Shown here piece after piece: positions 52,337-60,456 of a stretch of DNA of 64,000 bases. Both the position numbers and the translations under genes were made by a program. The notes beneath the pieces were generated by a model. That model was not told the origin of the DNA. It ran no database searches and saw nothing but the letters and a program-made list of their open reading frames with translations. This stretch comes from Paludibacteraceae bacterium (lineage in GTDB: Bacteria; Bacteroidota; Bacteroidia; Bacteroidales; Paludibacteraceae), in the NCBI GenBank assembly GCA_905233375.1, contig CAJOEJ010000002.1, forward strand, positions 70,704 to 134,703. Reading direction: 5' to 3'. The stretch's first letter is position 1; every line of letters begins with the position of its first letter.

Positions 52337-53718
52337 AGTATTTTTTAGCCATCATCGGCGGTGGTCCGGCAGGTTATACCGCCGCGGAGAAAGCCTCTAA
52401 AGCCGGCAAAGAGGTGGTTCTATTCGAGCAGAATGCCGTAGGCGGCACGTGTCTCAACGTAGGTTGTATTCCGACCAAGTCGCTGCTTTACGGCGCGAAA
52501 CAATATTATAACGCGACGCACGCGCAGAAATACGGTGTGACGGCGGAGCATGTGGCATTCGATTTTGCCGCGATGCAAAAACGCAAGACGATCGTGGTAC
52601 GCAAGCTGGTAGCGGGCATCAAACAACGGCTCAACAACGGGCATTCTACGCTTGTGAGCGGTTTTGCAAAGATCGTCAGCAGGACGGATGAAACGGTGAC
52701 CATCCAATGCGGCGAGCAGACCTACGAGGCGGAGAACCTGCTCATTTGTACGGGTTCGACCAACTTCGTACCGCCCATTCCGGGTATTCAGAACAACCCG
52801 GCAGTATGGGACAGTACAGACGCCCTGGCTGCGACCGAGTTACCGCAATCGATCATCATCGTAGGAGGCGGCGTGATAGGCATGGAGTTTGCCACGCTCT
52901 ATCACGAGTTGGGCGTGCCCGTAACGGTTATTGAAGCCATGCCGACCATCCTTCCGAACCTCGATCAGGAAGTGGTGCAGGTGTTGCTGGACAAATACCG
53001 CAAAGCCGGCATCAACATCCTCACTTCTACTAAGGTAGAGGCAATAAACGGGGGGCAAGTGACGGCTAACGGCACAGTGTATGAAGCGGAGCGCATTCTT
53101 GTGAGTGTTGGTCGCCGTGCCAACCTGCAAGGACTGGAAGCGTTGAATGATTTGGAACTGAACAGAGGGGCGATTATTGTCGATGAATTCATGAAAACTA
53201 ACCTTCCGAATGTCTATGCGGCAGGGGACGTGACGGGCAAAGTAATGTTAGCCCATGTGGCAGCCCGTCAGGCGGAGGTCATGGTCGGTCGTCTGCTCAA
53301 GCAGATTCCGCTCCAACGTATCGCTTATAACGCCATTCCATCGGTAGTTTATACCAATCCTGAGATAGCTACGGTAGGTCTGACCGAACAGCAAGTGCGG
53401 GATTTCTACACCGAGATGGAAGGCGAAGCAGGCTTGGCAAAAGCCGGTGGCGTTGAGACTTTTTACGAGGTACGCAAACTGCCGATGACGTTCAGCGGAC
53501 GCTTTATGGCGGAGAACGAAGGCGAAACGGGGCTGTGCAAGATGATTATAGATGCCAAGAAACAGACTATTCTTGGTGTGCATTGTATCGGCAATCCGTG
53601 TTCGGAGTTCATCGCCGCCGCCTCGTTTGCCGTCCGCAACGGTTACACCCTCGCGGAATTGCAGCAAGTAGTCTTCCCCCATCCTACCGTCAGCGAAATC
53701 CTGCATGAAATGATATAA
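52333..53718 (+). CDS. lpdA: Dihydrolipoyl dehydrogenase
   Basis: 461-aa FAD/NAD disulphide oxidoreductase. FAD motif AIIGGGPAGYTAAEKASKAG, redox-active GGTCLNVGCIPTKSL, NAD motif IIVGGGVIGMEFATLYHELG, FAD motif VYAAGDVTGKVMLAHVA, and C-terminal FPHPTVSEILHEM with the active-site His-Glu pair. E3 of 2-oxoacid dehydrogenase or glycine cleavage complexes. No E1/E2 or gcv gene lies nearby; the partner gene is the cysteine-rich protein upstream. Confidence 0.9.
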   Translation: MKYFLAIIGGGPAGYTAAEKASKAGKEVVLFEQNAVGGTCLNVGCIPTKSLLYGAKQYYNATHAQKYGVTAEHVAFDFAAMQKRKTIVVRKLVAGIKQRLNNGHSTLVSGFAKIVSRTDETVTIQCGEQTYEAENLLICTGSTNFVPPIPGIQNNPAVWDSTDALAATELPQSIIIVGGGVIGMEFATLYHELGVPVTVIEAMPTILPNLDQEVVQVLLDKYRKAGINILTSTKVEAINGGQVTANGTVYEAERILVSVGRRANLQGLEALNDLELNRGAIIVDEFMKTNLPNVYAAGDVTGKVMLAHVAARQAEVMVGRLLKQIPLQRIAYNAIPSVVYTNPEIATVGLTEQQVRDFYTEMEGEAGLAKAGGVETFYEVRKLPMTFSGRFMAENEGETGLCKMIIDAKKQTILGVHCIGNPCSEFIAAASFAVRNGYTLAELQQVVFPHPTVSEILHEMI

Positions 53719-53741
53719 AAAAGCATTACAGCTATGAAAAG

Positions 53742-53766
53742 AAGCGCCCGCAAGGCGCTTTTTTTA
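53742..53766 (+). terminator. Intrinsic terminator after lpdA
   Basis: AAGCGCC (53742-53748), 5-nt loop, GGCGCTT (53754-53760), then a run of T. Confidence 0.85.
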
Positions 53767-54031
53767 TTGACAATTGGGCGATTGAGGATATAAAGATTAC
53801 AGGCAAAATTCTGTATTCATTCAGTATTATCACCTACTAATCACCTACTAATCACCTACTAATTACCTACTAATTACCTACTAATATCGTACTAATATCG
53901 TACTACATTCAGGTGGAAGCATAAATGAAGATTAGGAACTGAAAAATGATGTGTGTTTTTTCCTGTAAATGCGGGTGTGAGAAGCGGCAATCAGATTTGC
54001 CGATAAAAGAAGAAAGAAGTAGTGGTTTAAT
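53767..54031. other. Non-coding repeat-rich gap, left part
   Basis: No credible ORF. Contains the 11-mer array (53831-53907) and a small hairpin CGGCAA (53985-53990) / TTGCCG (53997-54002). The rest shows nothing I can assign. Confidence 0.6.
53831..53907. repeat. Seven in-register 11-bp repeats
   Basis: Units drift in order: three CACCTACTAAT, two TACCTACTAAT, then ATCGTACTAAT and ATCGTACTACA. Contiguous, without spacers. Each unit ends in TACTAAT or a close variant. Confidence 0.9.
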
Positions 54032-54265
54032 TTTAGGACAACCTATAAAACCCCTTTAAGTACCAAGTGACCAAGTACCAAGTACAAAGTACAAAGGGAC
54101 AATGTTTTTTAGGTTAATGTCCGAAGTTGTATGTTAGCGCGAAGCGGTGTAGATTAGGATGATTGAGCGGCTCGGAAGCTCGCTTACGAAGACGGTCAAG
54201 CAGACTAAGATACATAGTCCAACGGACAACAGACAACGGAGGGGTTTTATAGGTTTTTGTCTAAA
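54032..54265. mobile_element. MITE-like element with about 25-bp terminal inverted repeats
   Basis: The left end starting TTTAGGACAACCTATAAAAC (54032-54055) and the right end (54240-54265, ending GGTTTTTGTCTAAA) are inverted copies, with 15-16 perfect base pairs in ACCTATAAAACCCCT and weaker matching outside. The 234-bp interval has no ORF. The flanks read TTAAT on the left and TTAAA on the right, a possible imperfect target duplication. The interior holds a 7-bp repeat tract. Confidence 0.55.
54058..54101. repeat. 7/8-bp repeats (AAGTACC/AAGTACA) inside the MITE-like element
   Basis: Units AAGTACC, AAGTGACC, AAGTACC, then AAGTACA twice and a decayed end. Confidence 0.8.
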
Positions 54266-54320
54266 TTAAATTCATTTATTTACTCACTATTTTTCCCTCC
54301 CACGGCGTGGAGATGAGCCT

Positions 54321-54373
54321 TTGTACATTGTACATTGTCCCTTTGTCCCTTTGTCCCTTGTCACTTTGTACAT
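54321..54373. repeat. 7/8-bp repeats (TTGTACA/TTTGTCCC)
   Basis: Seven units of 7 or 8 bp: TTGTACA twice, TTGTCCC, TTTGTCCC twice, TTGTCAC, TTTGTACA. Directly upstream of the 131-aa gene. Confidence 0.85.
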
Positions 54374-54388
54374 TCGGCAACGCCGAAT
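54372..54388 (+). promoter_or_regulatory. Hairpin just before a start codon
   Basis: ATTCGGC (54372-54378) and GCCGAAT (54382-54388) form a perfect 7-bp stem with a 3-nt loop, ending 4 nt before ATG 54393. Could occlude initiation or stabilise the message. Confidence 0.45.
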
Positions 54389-54392
54389 CACT

Positions 54393-54788
54393 ATGGCAAA
54401 AGCAAAAGTAGGCGCAGCAGGTATCGAGTACATCCAGGGCGCCATGAAGAAACCCAAGAAAGTGAACGGTCACAACCATGGTAACTACCTGGTGATGACG
54501 CACCGCTCTGCGGCGACCACGAACCCCAACTGTCAGCGCATCTACACGTTCGATGCCGACCGTTACACCCGCAGTACGCCGGTGTCGCAGGACGAGACGA
54601 ACCGCCGCTTGCGTTTCTCTGCGGTCAGCCGGGCGGTCAACACCCGCATGCACGACCTGAACAAGATCTCCGCGGATCAGGCTGCCTTCATCGAGCAGAA
54701 AGACCTGCCGGGCGGCAAGAAGACCATGCGCTCCTACATCTGGTCGCTCGAGTTGGCGGCTTATGACGAGGCGCACGACAACGGCTAA
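54393..54788 (+). CDS. Hypothetical protein, 131 aa
   Basis: A basic 131-aa cytoplasmic protein starting MAKAKVGAAGIEYIQGAMKKPKKVNGHNHGNY. No family recognised. It has DADRYTRSTPVSQDETNRRLRFSAVSRAVNTRM, then an acidic C-terminal helix (RSYIWSLELAAYDEAHDNG). Codon pattern and a following terminator support a real gene. ATG 54393 is the start; upstream in-frame sequence is repeat DNA. Its N-terminus is rich in Lys/Gly, so nucleic-acid binding is possible, but that is a guess. Stands alone between two repeat-rich stretches, with no TAnnTTTG promoter found. Confidence 0.6.
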   Translation: MAKAKVGAAGIEYIQGAMKKPKKVNGHNHGNYLVMTHRSAATTNPNCQRIYTFDADRYTRSTPVSQDETNRRLRFSAVSRAVNTRMHDLNKISADQAAFIEQKDLPGGKKTMRSYIWSLELAAYDEAHDNG

Positions 54789-54803
54789 AAAGCCTACCCC
54801 AAG

Positions 54804-54823
54804 CCCCTCCCTAAAAGGAGGGG
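54804..54823. terminator. CCCCTCCC hairpin repeat, copy B (bidirectional terminator)
   Basis: CCCCTCC (54804-54810), loop CTAAAA, GGAGGGG (54817-54823), then TGTTTTGTT. Lies between the 131-aa gene and the convergent SRPBCC-like gene. Confidence 0.65.
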
Positions 54824-54840
54824 TGTTTTGTTGTACCTTA

Positions 54841-55500
54841 TCACATCTGCGGGCCGCGTTTCTTGGGCTGGACGGTACCCGTTTCCGCACATTCAATGAG
54901 GTTCTCGAGAATCGTTTCAAACCGCCACTCCATGCCATTCTTCCACGTCTTGTCGGAGATGAAAGACGACAAGACGCGCCCGAAAGTGAGCACAAACTCA
55001 TAATGCACGCGTGTCTGCGTGGCGGATATAGGCTCCATGCGCATGATGAAATCGCCTCCTTCCAGAATGGAACCGCTATACGTGGCTACCATATGCGCAT
55101 TGAGCGGATAAGGCGCATGGACGGGTTTTGTCAAATGGTACTGAGTTCCCAGATGCTGGTCTTTCCACCACCTCACGCCCAGCACATAGATATCGATTGC
55201 CACGTCGCCTGTCTTGTGATGCGCGTCGTACACGCGATCCTTATAGCGTAACTGCACAACATCCCTACTCTCCTTCGTCTTGGGCGCGTCCGAATCCGCC
55301 GGTTCCATGCCCAGATAAGCCCAAGAGAACAAGGAGTCAGGGCATGCCTGGAACTGGTAGCAGAAACGGTTGGTGACCTCAAGCAACTGACGGAGGGGTG
55401 CGTTGCATATGGTATCAATCACCACCTCACGCCTCTGAGGTCGCGCCAACAGGCAAGACGCCATCAGCACGCTTGCCAGCAAAAAGAGAATACGTCTCAT
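54841..55500 (-). CDS. Exported SRPBCC/START-like protein
   Basis: 219 aa. An N-terminal export signal (RRILFLLASVLMASCLLA; a lipobox-like MASC is present) is followed by a region resembling the SRPBCC/START fold: YKDRVYDAHHKTGDVAIDIYVLGVRWW, NAHMVATYSGSILEGGDFIMRMEPISATQTRVHYEFVLTFG, FETILENLIECAE. The family binds lipids or other hydrophobic ligands; no specific function is suggested. ATG 55500; the frame extends upstream into the Dabb gene without support. Third gene after ubiE and the Dabb protein. Confidence 0.55.
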   Translation of the reverse strand: MRRILFLLASVLMASCLLARPQRREVVIDTICNAPLRQLLEVTNRFCYQFQACPDSLFSWAYLGMEPADSDAPKTKESRDVVQLRYKDRVYDAHHKTGDVAIDIYVLGVRWWKDQHLGTQYHLTKPVHAPYPLNAHMVATYSGSILEGGDFIMRMEPISATQTRVHYEFVLTFGRVLSSFISDKTWKNGMEWRFETILENLIECAETGTVQPKKRGPQM

Positions 55501-55504
55501 TGGG

Positions 55505-55810
55505 TCAGAACTCGTAGTCAAGACACATGCGCACCTGCGTGTTCGGACGAACCACGCCGTTAGCAACCGCCACATGCGCAGGATGAACGGCATATCCGGC
55601 TAAAGCGGCAGGCGATTCCAGCGTCGAATCCAGCATGATATCGGCATTGCTGCTATCCAGCCGTCCGTCGATCTGCACGTGGATGGAGACTAATCCGGGC
55701 ACTTGTCCCTGCAAGCCCTCCAGACCTTTCTTGATTGCCTCCGACACCGTGCGTTTCTCCTCTGCGCCCAATTCGTCACGCAGTTTCCAAAGAATAATGT
55801 GCTTTACCAT
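55505..55810 (-). CDS. Dabb (stress-responsive A/B barrel) family protein
   Basis: 101 aa, starting MVKHIILWKLRDE, the hallmark of dimeric alpha/beta-barrel (Dabb) proteins, with LVSIHVQIDGRLDSSNADIML and YAVHPAHVAVANGVVRP as the second hallmark (HPxH). Cytoplasmic; the biochemical role is unclear. Lies between ubiE and the SRPBCC-like gene with a 7-bp repeat tract upstream. Confidence 0.85.
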   Translation of the reverse strand: MVKHIILWKLRDELGAEEKRTVSEAIKKGLEGLQGQVPGLVSIHVQIDGRLDSSNADIMLDSTLESPAALAGYAVHPAHVAVANGVVRPNTQVRMCLDYEF

Positions 55811-55818
55811 ATAAACTA

Positions 55819-55847
55819 TTTACAATTTTACAATGTACAATGTACAA
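55819..55847. repeat. 7/8-bp repeats (TTTACAA/TGTACAA)
   Basis: Four units in the 45-bp gap between ubiE and the Dabb gene. Confidence 0.7.
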
Positions 55848-55855
55848 AGGTATAT

Positions 55856-56548
55856 TTACGATTTTTTTGCGCTATAGACGGTTGTAATCCCAAAGGTAAG
55901 CGGTACAAACGTCTCCTGCACGAATCCCGCCTGTCGGAGCCGTTTGGCAAACGCTTCGCCCCAGACGAACGACTTGACGCTTTTGTTGAGGTAGGTGTAC
56001 GCCGTCTTGTCCCTGCTCACCATCCGTCCGATCCACGGCAACACATGGGAGAAATACAGGTCATACACCGCGCGGACGATGCGGTTGGAGGGATAGGAGA
56101 ACTCGAGGATCGTCACTTGTCCTCCGGGCTTGAGCACGCGGTACATCTCCCGCAGCCCTGCATCCAGATCGCTGAAATTACGACATCCGTACGCACAGGT
56201 CACGCCGTCGAACGAGGCGTCGGCGAAAGGCATCTCCTGCGCGTTTCCCAACACAAACTCCACCTGCTCCCCGTAGCCTGATTTCGTCACTTTCTTCTCC
56301 CCTATAGCCATCATCTCCCGGGACAGATCGAGTCCGACGACCTGCTGCGCCTTCGTCTGCCGGAGCATCTCGATGCTCAGATCCGCCGTTCCGACCGCCA
56401 CATCCAGCACACGGCTCGCGGGCGGCATCAACTTCACCACCCTGCGCCGCCAGCACTTGTCAACAGACAAGGACAGACCATGATTAAGCGCATCGTACGT
56501 AGGCGCGATGCGGTCGAACAACTGACCGATATGCTGTTTCTCTTCCAT
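55856..56548 (-). CDS. ubiE: Demethylmenaquinone methyltransferase
   Basis: 230-aa class I SAM methyltransferase of the UbiE/MenG family, last step of menaquinone synthesis. FDRIAPTYDALNHGLSLSVDKCWRR is the typical N-terminus; VLDVAVGTADLSIEML is SAM motif I; GVTCAYGCRNFSDLDAGLREMYRVLKPGG matches the family signature 2; SYTYLNKSVKSF-like region near the C-terminus. In an anaerobe this would serve menaquinone (menG). Own promoter, divergent from the carboxylase gene. Confidence 0.92.
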   Translation of the reverse strand: MEEKQHIGQLFDRIAPTYDALNHGLSLSVDKCWRRRVVKLMPPASRVLDVAVGTADLSIEMLRQTKAQQVVGLDLSREMMAIGEKKVTKSGYGEQVEFVLGNAQEMPFADASFDGVTCAYGCRNFSDLDAGLREMYRVLKPGGQVTILEFSYPSNRIVRAVYDLYFSHVLPWIGRMVSRDKTAYTYLNKSVKSFVWGEAFAKRLRQAGFVQETFVPLTFGITTVYSAKKS

Positions 56549-56558
56549 AATCCGGCTA

Positions 56559-56589
56559 CAAAGGTACTACAAAATTTTGACATACGCAA
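56559..56589 (-). promoter_or_regulatory. Promoter of ubiE
   Basis: Minus strand: TTG (56589-56587) followed by CGTATGTC, 20 nt, TACCTTTG (56566-56559). Confidence 0.8.
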
Positions 56590-56626
56590 ATAATTATCCA
56601 CAATTAGCAGATTTTTCATGAAAAAC

Positions 56627-56657
56627 TTGCATATGTGAAAAAATTTTCGTAATTTTG
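56627..56657 (+). promoter_or_regulatory. Promoter of the carboxylase-serC-serA unit
   Basis: TTG (56627-56629) followed by CATATGTG, 20 nt, TAATTTTG (56650-56657). Confidence 0.8.
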
Positions 56658-56698
56658 CACGCAAAATTGATTGATAAATCACAAACACACCAAATAAC

Positions 56699-58366
56699 AT
56701 GAAAAAAGAAATTCAATTCTCTCTTGTCTATCGTGACATGTGGCAGAGTAGCGGCAAGTACGTTCCCCGCAAGGATCAGTTGGCGCGTGTGGCGCCGGTT
56801 ATTATCGACATGGGCTGTTTTGACCGTGTGGAAACGAACGGGGGAGCGTCGGAGCAAGTGAACCTGCTTTACGGAGAGAACCCGAACCTGGCGGTACGTA
56901 CGTTCACCAAGCCTTTCCACGAGGCGGGTATCCTGACGCATATGCTGGACCGCGGTCTGAACGCGCTGCGTATGAACCCCGTGCCCGCGGACGTGCGCAA
57001 GTTAATGTACAAGGTTAAGCACGCCCAGGGAACGGACATCACCCGTATCTTCTGCGGTCTGAACGACCCGCGTAATATCATTCCGTCTATCAAATGGGCG
57101 AAGGAAGCGGGCATGACCGCCCAGGCGACGATGTGTATGACCTATTCGCCGGTTCACACGGTCGAGTACTACGTCAACCTCGCCGAGCAGCTGATTGAAG
57201 GCGGCGCACAGGAGATCTGTCTCAAAGACATGGCGGGTATCGGTCGTCCGACGATGTTAGGTCAGATCGTAGCGGCTATCAAAGCCAAGCACCCCGACAT
57301 CATCATCCAGTACCACGGTCATACAGGTCCGGGCTTCTCGGTAGCGTCGATGCTCGAGGTAGCCAAGGCCGGCGGCGACGTGCTGGACGTAGCCATCGAA
57401 CCGCTCTCGTGGGGCATGGTGCATCCCGATGTCATCACTATCCAGGCAATGCTCCGCGAAGCCGGATTCCTGGTCAAAGACATCAATATGAAAGCCTACA
57501 TGGAGGCACGCAAGCTCACGCAGGAGTTCATTGACGATTTCCTCGGCTACTGGATCGACCCGCGTAACAGCAAGATGACCTCTCTGCTCGTCGGATGCGG
57601 TCTGCCGGGCGGCATGATGGGTTCGCTCATGGCGGATCTCAAGGGTCTCCATGCCGCTATCAACGCCAACCTCGCCAAACGCGGCGAGAAGACGCTGAGC
57701 GAAGACGAACTGCTTGTCGAGCTGTTCCAGGAGGTGCAGCGTGTATGGCCTATGCTCGGTACACCCTGTCTGGTCACCCCGTTCAGCCAGTATGTCAAGA
57801 ACGCCGCGCTGATGAATATTTTCAGCCGCTCCATGGGCGAGAAACCGTTCAGCCGCATGGATCCCGCCATGTGGGGCATGATCCTCGGCAAGTCCGGCAA
57901 ACTGCCCGGTACACTTGCGCCCGAGATCATCGAACTGGCGAAAGAGAAGAACATGGAGTTCTACACCGGCGACCCGCAGGCACTCTACCCCGACGTACTG
58001 CCCAAGTACATCAAGGAGATGGAAGAACTCGGATGGGACCGCGGACAGGACGACGAAGAGCTCTTCGAGTTCGCTATGCACGACAAGCAGTACCGCGAGT
58101 TCAAGTCCGGACAAGCCAAAGAGCAGTTCAACAAAGACCTTGCCGAACGAATGCTCAAAGCCGGAAAAGAAGTACCGGAGAATTTGCGGAAGTATATAGC
58201 CTCTCCCCAGCCCTCCCCTGAAGGGAAGGGAGCTTCCGCTGACGACCTCGCAGCTGTGGCTATGGCGCTTCACCTCGCGCAGGGCAAGCAGCATAAAGAG
58301 GGAATCATTACCCTCCCGGAGATTCATCCGACCGCTTGGAACCACAAGCACTACGTGCTCAAATAG
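56699..58366 (+). CDS. Carboxyltransferase subunit (oxaloacetate decarboxylase alpha / pyruvate carboxylase B type)
   Basis: 555 aa. The HMGL-like TIM barrel carries YRDMWQSSGKYVPRKD, the carboxyl-lysine region EICLKDMAGIGRP and metal site YHGHTGPGF, followed by the conserved carboxylase domain (GLPGGMMGSL, CLVTPFSQYVKNAALMN). It has no C-terminal biotinyl domain, so biotin must be on a separate subunit not seen here. Substrate could be oxaloacetate, pyruvate or methylmalonyl-CoA. Near residue 503 the sequence SPQPSPEGKG is an in-frame copy of the GC-rich hairpin repeat. Confidence 0.85.
   Translation: MKKEIQFSLVYRDMWQSSGKYVPRKDQLARVAPVIIDMGCFDRVETNGGASEQVNLLYGENPNLAVRTFTKPFHEAGILTHMLDRGLNALRMNPVPADVRKLMYKVKHAQGTDITRIFCGLNDPRNIIPSIKWAKEAGMTAQATMCMTYSPVHTVEYYVNLAEQLIEGGAQEICLKDMAGIGRPTMLGQIVAAIKAKHPDIIIQYHGHTGPGFSVASMLEVAKAGGDVLDVAIEPLSWGMVHPDVITIQAMLREAGFLVKDINMKAYMEARKLTQEFIDDFLGYWIDPRNSKMTSLLVGCGLPGGMMGSLMADLKGLHAAINANLAKRGEKTLSEDELLVELFQEVQRVWPMLGTPCLVTPFSQYVKNAALMNIFSRSMGEKPFSRMDPAMWGMILGKSGKLPGTLAPEIIELAKEKNMEFYTGDPQALYPDVLPKYIKEMEELGWDRGQDDEELFEFAMHDKQYREFKSGQAKEQFNKDLAERMLKAGKEVPENLRKYIASPQPSPEGKGASADDLAAVAMALHLAQGKQHKEGIITLPEIHPTAWNHKHYVLK
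58211..58230. repeat. CCCCTCCC-type hairpin repeat, copy C, within a CDS
   Basis: CCCTCCCCTGAAGGGAAGGG, an imperfect hairpin related to copies at 25725-25753 and 54804-54823, here translated as part of PSPEGKG in a linker. Confidence 0.6.
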
Positions 58367-58420
58367 TTGATAGTTGATAGTTGAAAGTTGAAAGAAGTAT
58401 AAAGTTATAAGTTGAAAGTT
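58366..58420. repeat. Seven 7-bp repeats (GTTGATA/GTTGAAA)
   Basis: Two GTTGATA, two GTTGAAA, a 3-bp break, then GTATAAA, GTTATAA and GTTGAAA. Starts in the TAG stop of the carboxylase gene and ends 14 nt before serC. Confidence 0.88.
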
Positions 58421-58434
58421 TTATTATTTATACT

Positions 58435-59514
58435 ATGAAAAAATATAATTTCAATGCAGGACCGAGCATCCTGCCGCAAGAAGTGATCAAACAGACAGCC
58501 GAGGCTGTACTCGATTTCCAGGGTGAAGGACTTTCCGTGCTGGAGATTTCGCACCGTGCCAAATATTTCCAGCCCGTGATGGACGAAGCGGAAGCGCTGA
58601 TGAAGGAGTTGCTCAACATCCCCGAGGGGTATCGCGTGCTCTTCCTCGGAGGAGGTGCCAGCCTGCAGTTCTGCATGGTTCCGTTCAACCTGCTCGAGCA
58701 CAAAGCCGCTTACCTCAACACCGGCGTGTGGTCCAAGAAAGCGCTCAAGGAAGCGAAAGGATTCGGCGAAGCGGTCGAGGTAGCCGCCAGCACGGACAGT
58801 ATTCCCACGGACTACGAGATCCCGCAAGACGCTGATTATTTCCATATTACGACCAATAACACCATTTTCGGAACGGAGATCAACGACGACAAACTGGCTG
58901 AGATATACCGCAAGAAAGGCAATGTGCCTCTGGTAGCCGACATGTCGTCCGACATCCTCAGCCGTCCGATTGATGTCAGCCAGTATGATATCATCTATGG
59001 CGGCGCACAGAAGAACCTCGCGCCGGCGGGTGTCACCTTCGTCATCATCAAAGAGTCGTGTCTGGGCAAGGTCAGCCGTTACATACCGACCATGCTCAAC
59101 TACCAGACCCATATCGACGGCGGTTCGATGTTCAACACACCTCCCGTTCTGCCCGTTTACACGGCGTTGCTCACCCTCCGCTGGCTCAAGGCAAACGGCG
59201 GTGTGAAATGGATTGAGGCGCGCAACAAAGCCAAGGCGGATCTACTCTACAACTGTCTCGACGAATCCAAACTCTTCATGCCGACGATCGCCAACAAAGA
59301 GGACCGTAGCCGCATGAATATCTGCTTCGTCTTCAAACCCGAATACGCCGAGCTGCAGGACGACTTCTTCAAGTTCGCGACGGCGAAAGGCATGGTCGGC
59401 ATCAAGGGTCACCGGCTCGTCGGCGGATTCCGCGCGTCCTGCTACAACGCCATGGATATCGAAGGCGTACAGGCACTCGTGGATTGTATCAAAGAGTACG
59501 AGGCAATGCATTAA
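58435..59514 (+). CDS. serC: Phosphoserine aminotransferase
   Basis: 359-aa PLP enzyme converting 3-phosphohydroxypyruvate to phosphoserine. N-terminus [33 protein letters not shown], and the Schiff-base lysine in [18 protein letters not shown]. SerC rather than a Kbl/SPT type on the NAGP entry and GAQKN. Also serves pyridoxine synthesis in some bacteria. Coupled with serA 21 bp downstream; serB is 41 kb away at 17305. Confidence 0.94.
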   Translation: MKKYNFNAGPSILPQEVIKQTAEAVLDFQGEGLSVLEISHRAKYFQPVMDEAEALMKELLNIPEGYRVLFLGGGASLQFCMVPFNLLEHKAAYLNTGVWSKKALKEAKGFGEAVEVAASTDSIPTDYEIPQDADYFHITTNNTIFGTEINDDKLAEIYRKKGNVPLVADMSSDILSRPIDVSQYDIIYGGAQKNLAPAGVTFVIIKESCLGKVSRYIPTMLNYQTHIDGGSMFNTPPVLPVYTALLTLRWLKANGGVKWIEARNKAKADLLYNCLDESKLFMPTIANKEDRSRMNICFVFKPEYAELQDDFFKFATAKGMVGIKGHRLVGGFRASCYNAMDIEGVQALVDCIKEYEAMH

Positions 59515-59535
59515 ATCTTAAAAACAGTATATTTT

Positions 59536-60456
59536 ATGAAAGTACTTGTTGCAACAGAAAAACCGTTCGCGAAAGTGGCAGTTGACGGCATTCGCGAAGT
59601 GGTGGAGGGCGCAGGATACGAGCTCGCGCTCCTCGAGAAATATACGGACAAGCAGCAGTTGCTGGACGCGGTCATCGATGCGGACGCGCTCATCATACGC
59701 TCCGACATCGTTGATGCAGCGGTTCTGGACGCAGCCAAACAGCTCAAGATCGTTGTTCGTGCCGGCGCCGGATACGATAACATCGACCTCGAAGCGGCTA
59801 CCGCTCACAAAGTCGTAGCGATGAACACGCCCGGACAGAACAGCAACGCCGTCGCCGAACTGGCGCTCGGATTGATGGTCTATGCCGTACGCAATCTCTA
59901 CAACGGAACCAGCGGAACGGAGCTCAAGGGCAAGAAACTCGGTATTCATGCCTTCGGAAATGTCGGTCGTAACGTGGCACGCATAGCGCAGGGCTTCGGC
60001 ATGGAGGTGTATGCCTATGACGCCTACTGTCCCGACGAGGCAATGACCGCCGCGAACGTGCATCCCCTGCATTCCGCAGAGGAACTGTACAAGACCTGCG
60101 ACATCGTCAGCCTGCATATTCCTGCGACACCCGAGACCAAGAACTCGATCAACCATGATCTGGTCAGCCTCATGCCGAAAGGGGGGATTCTCGTCAACAC
60201 CGCCCGCAAGGAGGTGATTGATGAAGAAGGGCTGATCTCGCTCATGCAGGAACGTGCCGACCTCAAATACATGACGGATATCATGCCGGCAGCCGACGCC
60301 AAGTTCCGCACGCTGTTCGAGGGACGCTATTTCGCTACGCCGAAGAAAATGGGTGCGCAGACAGCCGAGGCGAACATCAACGCCGGTATAGCCGCCGCAA
60401 AGCAGATCGTGGACTTCATCCAAAACGGAAACACCCGTTTCCAGGTGAACAAATAA
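59536..60456 (+). CDS. serA: D-3-phosphoglycerate dehydrogenase (short form)
   Basis: 306 aa, first enzyme of serine synthesis. Motifs: RAGAGYDNIDLEAA, NTPGQNSNAVAELALG, the NAD loop KKLGIHAFGNVGRNVARIAQGFG, ARK EVIDEE (R and E catalytic) and a late MGAQTAEANIN. In place of the usual His-Glu dyad region near the C-terminus it reads ATPKKMGAQT, with no obvious GTPHIGA. It lacks the C-terminal ACT domain of longer SerA, so serine feedback would need another route. Confidence 0.88.
   Translation: MKVLVATEKPFAKVAVDGIREVVEGAGYELALLEKYTDKQQLLDAVIDADALIIRSDIVDAAVLDAAKQLKIVVRAGAGYDNIDLEAATAHKVVAMNTPGQNSNAVAELALGLMVYAVRNLYNGTSGTELKGKKLGIHAFGNVGRNVARIAQGFGMEVYAYDAYCPDEAMTAANVHPLHSAEELYKTCDIVSLHIPATPETKNSINHDLVSLMPKGGILVNTARKEVIDEEGLISLMQERADLKYMTDIMPAADAKFRTLFEGRYFATPKKMGAQTAEANINAGIAAAKQIVDFIQNGNTRFQVNK

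Noticed and set aside
53831..53907. Possible CRISPR array
   Set aside because: Units are only 11 bp, contiguous and without unique spacers; no cas genes nearby.
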